This document shows positions 34,101 through 45,914 of a DNA stretch of 64,000 nt, piece after piece. This DNA comes from Beroe forskalii (taxonomy: Eukaryota > Ctenophora > Nuda > Beroida > Beroidae): contig WFMF01000017.1 of the NCBI GenBank assembly GCA_011033025.1, positions 868,001-932,000 of the forward strand, in the 5' to 3' direction. The position numbers and the translations under genes are program-made. The notes beneath the pieces were generated by a model. That model saw only the letters and a list, made by a program, of their open reading frames with translations, ran no database searches and was not told where the DNA came from. Numbering within the stretch: the stretch's first letter is position 1; each line of letters starts with the position of its first letter.

Positions 34101-34974
34101 TTCGTGATGACCTGATATCTCCTGGTAATAGCATCGTAACCTGGTATCCTGGTAGCATGGTAACCTGGTATCTCCTACTGCCATGCTAACTGCAAATAAC
34201 TCGGTATCTCGGAGCACAAAGCGTGAAGTTCTGATAGTGAATCATATCATTTTCAACTGTTACAGATTCTAAATCATTTCAAACAGTCAACTAAATGAAA
34301 GTGGTTGATAGTTGGATGCTACTTAAACACAATGAAATATTTTCAAACAATTCGCTAATTAGAAAGTGGCAGATACCTTAGGAGGTCTATTTATATGGGT
34401 CGAAATTGTGGTGTTTGAAATTTTGGTGGGTTGAAAATATGGGGATTTTTTTCAAAAATCCCCAAATTTCACCCACCAAATAAAATTGGGTGATTTTTCT
34501 AACTTTTTGCTGACAAATGAAAGATGTTTTGCGGAAAACAATTGAAAAATAGATTAATTCTAATATTACAAATCGAATTCTTGATCGTCTTCCTGAGCCT
34601 CTGCTTCATTAATTATACTGTTCTAAATTTTTGAATTTCAATTGTTTCAACCATTTGACTTAGACTAAATTATCTGTAACTATCTGAAAACTCATCTCTG
34701 AAACGAAATTGTACTGTTTTAGTACAGGTAGTTCAAGAAATTTCGAAAGCGGGTTGAATTAAATCGGGGAGTAAAATTGTGGCGGGCAAAAATTTGGTAG
34801 GTTGAAAATATGGGGATTTTTTCGAAAAATCCCCAAATTACAACCTTTATAAATAGACCTCCTAAGGTAGTTTGATACTCACACGAGGAACGCACCGTCG
34901 ATGCTGGTAAATATCGATGCGGTTAAGATATGACTGATGAGAGAGAAAAGCATTAGGAATAAGCTCGGAGACAT
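28188..34974 (-). CDS. Wnt: Wnt family secreted ligand, complete, six exons, 372 aa (Wnt9-like, divergent)
   Basis: Exons on the minus strand: 34883-34974, 31222-31354, 29948-30038, 29615-29785, 28887-29032, 28188-28673. All have GT-AG borders and matching phases; they sum to 373 codons with stop. Exon 1 is a signal peptide, MSPSLFLMLFSLISHILTAS. Wnt landmarks in order: ECQTQFSKNRWNCTS, LLERGFRESAFSYAILSAG, TGCDDNVE, VVKHNNDVGIK, CRCHGMSGTCATKTC, LLYYEKSPNFC and CEVLCCKRGYYT. Ser227 in HGMSG is the position acylated by Porcupine in other Wnts. HNNDVGIK and the first half resemble Wnt9 most by eye, but Wnt11/16 are not excluded. The C-terminal WCC pair is missing (CHCTAEAGEYWRNMQC), and Trp after KTC is Met. 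Confidence 0.93.
29041..29395. repeat. 10-bp minisatellite GTATACATTT in Wnt intron 4
   Basis: Perfect tandem copies fill 29051-29110 and degenerate copies (GTAAACATTT, GTATAAATTT) extend to about 29395. The array begins some ten bases upstream of the acceptor of the exon at 28887-29032. Confidence 0.95.
30095..31200. repeat. 16-bp minisatellite CTGACACCAGTACACT in Wnt intron 2
   Basis: About 1.1 kb of tandem 16-mers. The 30480-31195 part is nearly perfect, with G/T/A changes at two positions; the 30095-30450 part is degenerate. It nearly fills intron 2 of the Wnt gene. Cysteine-rich frames across it are by-products. Confidence 0.95.
31380..31650. repeat. Purine-rich minisatellite in Wnt intron 1
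   Basis: Units of about 24-30 bp built from GGAGAAGAGAGAA and CGGGGGAAACA or CGGGGGTAGCAA. The strand bias is strong: purines lie on the plus strand. Confidence 0.9.
32685..34205. repeat. GGTAACCTGGTA minisatellite, split by a hAT-type element
   Basis: Degenerate repeats of GGTAACCTGGTA and TCTCCTGGTA occur at 32685-32815 and resume at 34005-34205. The gap is exactly the transposon at 32816-33996. Confidence 0.85.
32816..33996. mobile_element. 1181-bp non-autonomous hAT element
   Basis: Ends TAGGGTTTCCAT and ATGGAAACCCTA with a perfect 8-bp duplication ATATTGTG at 32808-32815 and 33997-34004. Both subterminal regions are crowded with the palindrome TTATCTAGATAA or parts of it, probably transposase sites. 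No transposase frame remains. It sits in Wnt intron 1. Confidence 0.93.
34376..34867. mobile_element. 492-bp MITE with TA duplication (Tc1/mariner-like)
   Basis: The left end is CCTTAGGAGGTCTATTTATA; the right end is its inverse, TATAAATAGACCTCCTAAGG. TA flanks both sides (34374-34375 and 34868-34869). Further inward, GTTGAAAATATGGGGATTTT is followed by an inverse at both ends. The right end lies 15 bp inside the donor of Wnt intron 1. Confidence 0.88.
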
Positions 34975-35108
34975 TACGGTGTAGTACAACTAATATGACA
35001 AAATTATGATAAGTTGAAGGGCTCAATGGGGACTACGCAGCCACGGAATAAACAGAAGTAAAGAGTCGATCTGATAACACGTGTCCGCCCTAAAACCATC
35101 ACGAGACC
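34975..35108. promoter_or_regulatory. 5' flank of the Wnt gene
   Basis: Sequence upstream of the Wnt start ATG at 34972-34974. It includes an ACACGTGT E-box-type palindrome near 35080. No TATA box is evident, and promoter function is inferred only from position. Confidence 0.3.
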
Positions 35109-35124
35109 TTGGTATTTGTCACGA

Positions 35125-35350
35125 TCGCGCGGACTCCTTGCCACCGACCCTCCCCATTGGAGGATGACTCAACAAACCTCATCTCCCACGCTGATTGGAG
35201 GTTACCCAGCTCCGACCCTTATTATTGGAGGTTAACTCATCATACTCCATCCCCTATCCTGATTGGAGGATTACCCAGCTCCGAGCCTTCCTATTGGAGG
35301 TTAACTCATCATACTCCCTCCCCTATCCTGATTGGAGGATTACCCAGCTA
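35125..35350. repeat. Minisatellite, about 65 bp x 3.5
   Basis: Units hold ATTGGAGGTTACCCAGCTCC, GAGCCTTCCTATTGGAGG and TTAACTCATCATACTCC. It lies 150 bp upstream of the Wnt coding start. Confidence 0.9.
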
Positions 35351-36900
35351 GTCAAATAGTCTGAATTCTATGAATATATCGAGTTATGTTGTATATATGA
35401 TGTTGTAAGTGTGCCACACAAGGGCGCGATTAGATGAGGGTAAGAGTAGTTTGTGGGACAGGTTCTTTACAAGGAGCATCTACCAGGTAGGAACTAGGGG
35501 CTAGCTTGGGGGCATGTGACCCCCTGACTTCACCCCTTACTAGACGGTGTCGGTAGGGGAAGGGTTCCTGGTGTCTCTTGCCGAAGAGTAATAGTCAAGC
35601 ACCAGTCACTCATCCCCAGTGATTAGTATTCCTGCGATTAGTCCTAGGAATCCTCGTTCCTACAGAGCGAGCATGAGAGGGATTACTGGGCTGGGTTACG
35701 TTATCATTCAGCGTCCTGACAAGGGGCGTTTGGCAGGGAAAGAAGGGCCGCCAATGGTCACTAATTCAAATTGACACAGCGAATCATGCCTATCACCTAA
35801 TGCTGTGGACTTAGCGAGCTGAATTTCTAAGCACGGATTGCGCAGAGTCCTACTTCCCGGAATTTAAGCTAAAAATGGAATGTTTCTAAGCAGCCACAGG
35901 AATTTAAATGGGATGGCATCATCGTGTTACGTAGCCAAAAGAATGGCGTTATTCGCTCAAATCCTGGATTCAAACTTGCAAAAGCTTGATTGAAGGATTA
36001 GAATTGATTGAAGCAAGGAAGAGAGCTCGTTAGACTTTTCAGAGTAGCCAGAGACCAAAGCAGGAGCAGACTTGATAAAAGAAATGTCAGAAAAATTTCG
36101 TGAGTAGAGGACTGATAATCAATTAGCAGAGCAAGAAGACCCTTTCAAAACTTTAAAAATCACGAGGAAGTCTCGCTACAGACTCAAGTGCCTTGATTTA
36201 CGACTTAAGAAAACTACAAAGTCAAGTCCAATTAACTTAGTCTACGTTTCAATAATCAAACTCAGCATTTTGGATGGGACGATGCGTCTAATCACGTGAA
36301 ATGTTTCATAACGGCGATGCACTTACTCAAGATAGCTTTATGGCAACTCATTCTATAGAAAAGCTGTATAGATATTGTAATATTACAACAAATAAACACG
36401 ATATTGCAGAAATATTGCGCTGGAGAGATTCTTATCAAGTTATATTGTTTTTCAATTTTAAAGTCACTGAGTGTGGAAGGTAGGGAGTAAGAAAAACATA
36501 AAGGGTCGCTATAAGGGTATCTTGAAAAGGGGGTTGATGAAGGGGGTATCATGAAAAGAGGGTCGCTTAGAGGGGCATCAAGATAGAGGAGTATGGAGTT
36601 ATGAAAAAAAATCTGCTGAAAGAGTAAAAAGGGCATCTTGAACACGGGCGTCGGGCAACGTGAAATGGGTTAACGTTAAGAATTTAGTTTTGTTAAAAGG
36701 GTTAAAGGGCATGTTGAAAAGGGGATCACTAAAATGAAATCATGAAGAAGGGTATATGAAAAGGTCACAAAATGAAGTTAGATAAAGTGGGAAAGTTCAG
36801 GTAATATACAAAAGTTATAGAAGAGACAAGTTGCACCTACCAGCGCCTCCTAGTAAACGAGAGGTGGAAGAGGATGAGCAGGGCTGAGAGAACCAGAAAA
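35351..36900. other. Unassigned; purine-rich degenerate repeat at 36480-36770
   Basis: No gene is supported. From 36480 to 36770 loosely repeated AAGGGCATCTTGAAAAGGGG elements occur. Confidence 0.5.
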
Positions 36901-37110
36901 CGATACATCTACCACTCACATGTCTTGTAAAACTAGATACACCGTTATCACTATTACTAGACAAGTTTTGTCACTATAACTAGGTACACCCTTGTCACTA
37001 TTACTAGACAGTTTTATCACTATATAACTAGATTCACTGCTGTCATTATTACAAGGGAGACAGTTGTCACTATAACTAGATTCACTGCTGCAACTATTAC
37101 TAGATTCCCA
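36900..37110. repeat. Minisatellite with CACTATTACTAGA
   Basis: Imperfect units of about 35-40 bp alternate TATAACTAGATTCACTGCTG and GTCACTATTACTAGACA. Confidence 0.8.
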
Positions 37111-37114
37111 AAAC

Positions 37115-37372
37115 CAAAAAGGATTTGGTTGTGATGGTCCGCGGCGGTTTTAAGGCGTTCTTTACTGTAAAACCCATGATATGAGAAAGAACGCGACGGT
37201 TAAAACTGCTGCAACGTCATTTATAAAACATACAGTATTCACGTAACTTTAATGCATCAAAAAAGCGCCGTTGCGGCAGTTTTAACCGTCGCGTTCTTTC
37301 TCATATCATGGGTTTTACAGTAAAGAACGCCTTAAAACCGCGGACCATCACAACCAAATCCTTTTGGTTTGG
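37115..37372. mobile_element. Foldback element, about 105-bp arms
   Basis: The left arm starts TTCCCAAAACCAAAAAGGAT and the right arm ends with its inverse. The arms match almost base for base through CCATGATATGAGAAAGAACG to CGACGGTTAAAACTGC, with two 1-bp changes and a 3-bp insertion. The loop is about 60 bp. There is no coding sequence and no certain target duplication. Confidence 0.85.
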
Positions 37373-38560
37373 GAAAAATATCACCCTTTTTCTGTGCCGA
37401 GATATTGAAATTTGGCGTCAAATCACGCGTAAAAATTCGCGTTACCTAGCAGTACTGATGACGTCACAATTACGTCATAAAATTAGATAAGCTATCTGAG
37501 ACCCATTCATTTACACAGTTGGGACTATGAACGACAACATATTCAAAGATGAAGTTCTGGGGTGGTCCCGTTCTCTCTCCACTAGCTTCACAAGTTTTGC
37601 CAGTTTTTGGAATTTTTTTCGTGTCAAAGTGCTTCGAACAATCGCAAATATCTCAATGATGCCGTAGAGCCCGGAACTTTTTGACCACATCTTTGGAAAG
37701 TACATAAAATTTCCTTTCTGCGCTAACAGGAGCATTTTTTCATCTCGAAAGCTTCATACCGAAAAATTGCGTTGAAAAACGCCTATTTTGGGAAAATCGA
37801 CATTTGAAATTCTTAGTTTTGTGACGTCATTATGACGTCATAATCATGACGCAAAATAGTTTTTAAGGTCACTATCTGCAAGTTCTATCTTTCTACTTTC
37901 CAACGCTGGGTCGATGAGCTCTGTATCTTTATGGTCCCGAGATATCGCCGTTTAAATAGGGTATACTTCTCGCACTAAAGCGTCATCTCTCGTATATATA
38001 CCTCTATATCTATATATATGTATGTATATATATGGTCGTAACCCAATTTAACAAGAACACCCTCAATTTTGGCAATATTCAAGTTGTAATAACTCGGCTA
38101 TTTTTTATCCGATTGACCTGAAATTTTGATAGTTGCACCTTTGACCTCTAAACATGCAATGTTCAAATTTTAGTGCGATTTCGGCAACGGGAACTTGCTC
38201 AAATTTCAACGTGAAATATGGCGAATCCATGAAAACATACAGTTGGGGGCTGGCAAGCAAAGTTAAACTCACTCCTGATGCTCGGAGGCTCGTGTACTGT
38301 TAGAATAGTTGTCCACGCTCACCTCGGACCCTTCGGGTCTTGGCTGCGCTGGGCCTTCGGCCCGCACTGTTAGGTCCGTTGTCCATGCTCGCTATTAACT
38401 GACATGCAGACTGAAGAGTTGACGATAAAACACTACTATTGTGTCACATCGCAATACCAAAGGGCAAAGTACCAACATCATTGAATCAATTTTCTAAATA
38501 TTTCATTCATAAGTATAGACTGAAAAACAATAATCGTTTCGTTTTCTCTAACATCGGTGA
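37373..38560. other. Unassigned; CRE-like palindromes and small hairpins
   Basis: No gene seen. GACGTCATTATGACGTCATA near 37828 is CRE-like. ACCCTTCGGGT and GGCCTTCGGCC hairpins lie at about 38328-38372. Confidence 0.45.
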
Positions 38561-38599
38561 GCGCTTAAATTTCATGAAACAATAAAGTTCGTACGTGAT

Positions 38600-38690
38600 C
38601 ATAAATCGCACGTGCATTTTATTGCGCGCGCAACACCTGCCATGTTCTGTTTGCGCGCAACACCTGCCATGTTCTGTTTGCGCGCGTACC
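38600..38690. repeat. Short GC-rich direct repeat
   Basis: GCGCGCAACACCTGCCATGT with TCTGTTT occurs twice in tandem, preceded by GCACGTGCA. The vocabulary is similar to the Helitron interiors, but no Helitron ends are found here. Confidence 0.6.
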
Positions 38691-38865
38691 CATTCATTCT
38701 TGGTTGTTTCCTTTTGAGTTTTTTTTTGCGACATCTCGTGCTCACATCAAGCGTTGCATTATCAAGCGTTTCCATTGATAAAAATAATTATATCATACGA
38801 AATCGCATTATTTTCTGTCCTTGCAAGTTTCTGCAGTTTGAGTTTTTGTTGCTCACAGTCAGAGC

Positions 38866-39105
38866 TCACTTTAAAATAAAAGGCAAAAGCTTGATCGAGT
38901 ATTTCTCATGGTGACTATTGATATTCAGCCAAATGCAATGTACTTCCTGGGCGTCGAAATTTGTGATTTTATTAAGATCAACTGTGCCAACTTGCAGATA
39001 AAGAGAAGGATCACTAACCAAGATTGAAGATTCAGATATCGTCAATTCATCAGGTGCCGGGAAATTAAAGAATAGCGATGTTTTGAAAAAATAATCAATT
39101 ACCAA
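38866..39105 (-). other. Unassigned open frame
   Basis: A frame reading DELTISESSILVSDPSLYLQ, then GTVDLNKITNFDAQEV and CIWLNINSHHEKY has balanced composition but no recognised domain or partner exon. Confidence 0.2.
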
Positions 39106-41891
<2,786 letters not shown>

Positions 41892-42349
41892 CTGAAAATA
41901 AGTGCGTCATTTCTTCTAACTCGGTGAAATAATTTTGCATTTACCTTCATTGCATACATTTTAAATTTGGGCGTTGACTTTCGATTTACTTTTGAAAAAT
42001 AGGGTTGCGAGTTACGTCGCGCGCGCAGTGTTCGTTTATTGAAATAGTTGGGGTCCGCGCGCTGAGAGCCCAATTTTAAAGCCGTTTGCGAAGACCTTTT
42101 TCCAACACTTTCGGAACAAGTTTCGTCACACAGCTGGAACTTGAAATGTGTCAAGATGGATGACGTAAATCTGACGTTACAGGTAGGGTTAATAGCAGGA
42201 GCGAATGGAGAGTTACCGTTGTAAAATTGAAATGGTTGAGTGTATGTTTTCATGGAATGGTTCTCAGAAGGATTGATACTTGGCAATTAGTTTTTGATGA
42301 CTTCAGATAAATAACAGGATAAAAGCAGGAATCAATGCTGAAGCTTTCA

Positions 42350-44034
42350 GGCAAATCAGGTTACGAAAAAGAAACATCACCTTTCAGCCCATCAGGGAAA
42401 AGATTGAATGAAATATCGGGAATCGGCGATTTGAACTCATGAGATGACTTGCCCCAAGATCCTCTTACTGACACCAGCACACTCTGGGGGGGGGGCCAAC
42501 CCCCCAAAACCCCCCAAAATTAAGCCCCCTATTGGAAATTTGTTATATCCACCAGGGGGTTAAATTAAACCCCCCAAAATTAAACCCCCTATCGACAGCA
42601 AAAATTATTCTAGTATGATTCAAAAAAGCACCAAAATGAGGAAACAAAATGGTACCATTTGAAAAAGTTGCCAAAAATCACGAATGAAAAAGGTACCATT
42701 TCGAAAAGGCGCAAAAATCGGACACAAATTTGGTACCATTTGAGAAAGATGCTGAAAATCAGAAACAAAAATGGTACCATTTCATAAAAGTTCCAAAAAT
42801 TATAAACAAAAATGGTACCAAAAACCGGAAACAAAAATGGTACCATTTCTAAAAATCGCCAAAAATCACGATCAAAAATGGTACCATTTTGAAATGGTGC
42901 AAAAAATCAGGAACAAAAATGGCACCATTTCGAAAGGGTGCAAAAAATCAGAAACAAAATGGTACCATTTGGAAAGATGCTGAAAATCAGAAACAAAAAT
43001 GGTACCAAAAACTGTTAACAAAAATGGTACCATTTCTGAAAATCGCCAAAAATCACGAATAAAAAAGGTACCATTTCGAAAAGGCGCAAAATCGGACACA
43101 AATTTGGTACCATTTGAAAAAGATGCTGAAAATCAGAAACAAAAATGGTACCATTTCATAAAAGTTCCAAAAATTATAAACAAAATGGTACCAAAACCGG
43201 AAACAAAATGGTACCATTTCTAAAAATCGCCAAAAATCACAACCAAAAATGGTACCATTTTGAAATGGTGCAAAAATCAGAACAAAAATGGTACCATTTC
43301 GAAAGGGTGCAAAAAATCAGAAACAAAATGGTACCATTTGAAAAAGATGCTGAAAATCAGAAACAAAAATGGTACCAAAAACTGTAAACAAAATGGTACC
43401 ATTTCTGAAAATCATAAAAATCACGACCAAAAATGGTACCATTTTGAAATGGTGCAAAAATCAGGAACAAAAATGGTACCATTTGAGAAAAAAATTCCCC
43501 TTTTTCACTAAGAATTAAGCCCCTCAAACCCCAAAACCCCCAAAACCCCCAAAATTAAACCCCTATGGGCGATTTTTTGATATCCACCAAAATTGAGGGG
43601 GTTGGCCCCCCCCCCCACTCTTCAAAAGTGCAAATGATAGTTTTGTTCGCATTGTGCTGATAACATCACGATATTCTTCATTAGTTTTCTGTGCTACAAG
43701 CTCTGCAATCCTCTTGTGAAAAGCCATGCCTCTGACGTACTGTACACAAGTGGTGTGAAGCTACACTTCTCCACATGGATGACTCGCTGCTCATACTCCC
43801 TCATGCTGGGTGTATACTGACTTGATGTCCCGATCCTTGTAGGAGTCTGCATTGGGATGGAAGATCCTGACATCAAACATTGTCTCCTGGAAAGGTCCCC
43901 ATAACCCTCGAGCAGAGATGTCGAGATGGGCCCTCTCCTCCACATTCCCTAGGATTGACTGAGAAGAGTCAATAGGGGTCAGGTCAGGCTCGGTCTTAAT
44001 GTCGTGACAGACTTCTCTTAGAAACGCAACATTT
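42350..44034 (-). pseudogene. 5'-truncated copy of the RLE-type retroelement, split by an insertion
   Basis: It matches the 3' end of the element at 60683-63942, starting at its TTACGAAAAAGAAACATCAC-like tail. It reads through GGACCTTTCCAGG-type and DVRIFHP-region sequence as far as the first third of the endonuclease segment, then stops near 44034. REYEQRVIHVEKCSFTPLVY is still readable. It has several frameshifts. Bases 42486-43616 are a separate insertion. Confidence 0.85.
42486..43616. mobile_element. 1.13-kb TIR element built of GGTACC repeats
   Basis: The ends GGGGGGCCAACCCCC and GGGGGTTGGCCCCCC are inverted. The target ACTCT (or CACTCT) is duplicated at 42481-42485 and 43617-43621. 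The intact retroelement at 60.9 kb shows the uninterrupted site. The interior is about 28 subunits of roughly 34 bp, each carrying ATGGTACCATTT. These form a higher-order unit of about 375 bp that repeats at 42665 and 43045. Frames across it are by-products. Confidence 0.85.
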
Positions 44035-44188
44035 TATCACACTGCATAATCTCGAAAGTACCATTTTTTCACTGCCAATGTGCGATTGAGTAAATTCGAT
44101 GTGGATGAGACTGCGCCATGCCTAATAAGTTTTATGGGAAATGGAAAACAATGCAACACAGTCAATATTGAGATATATTATACAATTA

Positions 44189-45194
44189 CTAGCAGGCCCG
44201 TTGAACCTGCTAACACACAGCTAACTCGACGCTACTACGCAGCACCTCTTTCGCAAATTTTAAACACTACAATTCAAATTGATTGGACAGTTTTTAATTT
44301 TACCGCATCAAAATATTCCTATCAGATCAAATATATAAAATATTAAATTTTATGAAGGGGCATATTTAATAAAACTGCTGTCTTTCATTGAAAGTAACAA
44401 TTATGATTCAAGCCAAATAACTACTCCACAATATCAACTGACAGTTTCGATTCATAACTTTAAGATTGACTTTATGAAAAGCTATGAATCATCTTCAGGA
44501 TCTCCGAGGAGCAGCCTCAACACATCCTCAGTTAATTAATTTAATATGTGTTGTGTTGTAAGTTTAAAAGTTTATGAAGGAGCAGATTGGAAAATAGAAA
44601 TTCGTTGGTCACTCTTAGTCGTGCTAAACCATGTGAATTTTGTTCCGTTTTGATTCCAACATGATTTCAATTCTGACACCTGATTCTCATACTTACATTG
44701 GACAATTTTGTTTTGTTCACATTGTTCCAGGCCAGGATCAATTCTTCAGTACCTGCTTCAGCTATATTCGACTCGATTAGATTGAACGCTTTTGTAAACT
44801 TTGAATTGCTCTTAACGGTAAATTTTTGAACCACAATTACTAAATTGTTATCATTATTGATCATCGAGAAACCCTGCCACAGTTTTATGAAAACTATCTA
44901 CCTGAAATATCCTCTGTTATTCAAGATAGTTCCATTCTCCATGAAAAGTAATGAAAACGTCAAATTTTCAAAACTACGTCAGCACAGCATTTAACAGTAG
45001 TAGCGTAATGGAAAGCTCTCGCATAGCACTGATTATAATCTGCACGTGTGCAAAAATTGGTTTCCATAGTAACAGCGCCTCATTTCTCCCTTTTGCATTC
45101 GTTTCTCTTGATATTTTCTTGGCAAGCTCAATTTTTTAATTGTATGCGGCACATACAAACATTATTCACGTGTGACTTTACTTTATATATAAGA
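44189..45194 (-). mobile_element. Non-autonomous Helitron, 1006-bp variant
   Basis: The minus strand begins TCTTATATATAAAGTAAAG and ends with a slightly mutated hairpin (GCAGGTTCAACGGGCCTGC), CTAG, then T. The interior matches the 511-bp copy at 50986-51496 (AGCACTCGCATAG-type segment, CACGTG, GCAAGCTCAA). It contains GTTTCCATAGTAAC. It is joined directly, head to tail, to the next copy at 45195. Confidence 0.8.
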
Positions 45195-45275
45195 CTAGCA
45201 GGCCCGTTGGGCCTGCAAATACGCAGCACCTCGTTCGCAAATTTTCAATTAAACTTACAACACAACACATATTAA

Positions 45276-45914
45276 AGTAATGATGCCACTGCTATTGTAT
45301 CAAAGGCTGCCAAAGTAGTGCTGAAAAAGTCAAGCTCAACTATCCTTAGACCTGACTCCAATGATGCTGCCACAGACAAAGAGATAAGTTTTAATAGTTT
45401 CAAATTTTCTAAGCATGTATCAACTGATGATATCATTGAAACTGATCCTGATTTAATTGAGTATGACTCTTTCAAGTATGTTAATAAAGACTCCCTTGTT
45501 AAAGCACTTATCTACTTTATCAAAAGTTGTGATCAGCTCAATAAGGACCTTTCCCTACCTCTAACCACGACTGATGGTAATAAAGATGGGTGCTCATGCA
45601 TCATGACTCATAATGCTACTTCCCCAGATCTTTGTTTTGATGAAAGTGTGATTGAGAAAGATGATGTTGCACCACTTTTGGAAAATGAATCGAGTTCAGA
45701 CGATAGTAGTGAGGAAGAAGATAGTGATACTGAGAGTAGTGAAGATGAGCATGATGAGAGTGTTAAAGACAATGGTAAGAGTTTGACTTCAGATGATAAA
45801 TTCAACAAGATTGACAAACGTGTTGATGATCTGTCTAAATCCATGCTTGAAATAAAACTGATGTTGAATAAAATTCATGAGTCCTCATACATCCCCCTCT
45901 GTATCTGTTGTTGA
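45276..45914 (+). CDS. LINE ORF1, N-terminal part (no ATG, ends in an early stop)
   Basis: The frame is open from 45276 and has no ATG near its start; a GTG at 45318 is the first alternative. It encodes KKSSSTILRPDSNDAATDKE, an acidic serine-rich run (SSDDSSEEEDSDTESSEDEH) and a predicted coiled segment, VDDLSKSMLEIKLMLNKIHE. It stops at 45912. The rest of ORF1 continues in the +1 frame, which is open from 45868, so the two frames overlap by 44 bases. This is either a one-base mutation or a translational shift. The segment plays the coiled-coil role found N-terminal to the zinc knuckles in LINE ORF1 proteins (inference). Confidence 0.6.
   Translation, partial: SNDATAIVSKAAKVVLKKSSSTILRPDSNDAATDKEISFNSFKFSKHVSTDDIIETDPDLIEYDSFKYVNKDSLVKALIYFIKSCDQLNKDLSLPLTTTDGNKDGCSCIMTHNATSPDLCFDESVIEKDDVAPLLENESSSDDSSEEEDSDTESSEDEHDESVKDNGKSLTSDDKFNKIDKRVDDLSKSMLEIKLMLNKIHESSYIPLCICC

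Noticed and set aside
38300-38400. ACCCTTCGGGT and GGCCTTCGGCC as a rho-independent terminator or Helitron end
   Set aside because: No T-tract or CTRR|T follows either hairpin, and terminators of that kind do not apply in this genome.
42610-43511. Lys/Trp/Tyr-rich frames (KWYHF repeats)
   Set aside because: Produced by the GGTACC subrepeats on both strands.
45608-45844. Minus-strand Ser/Leu-rich frame
   Set aside because: Antisense shadow of the acidic, serine-rich part of LINE ORF1.
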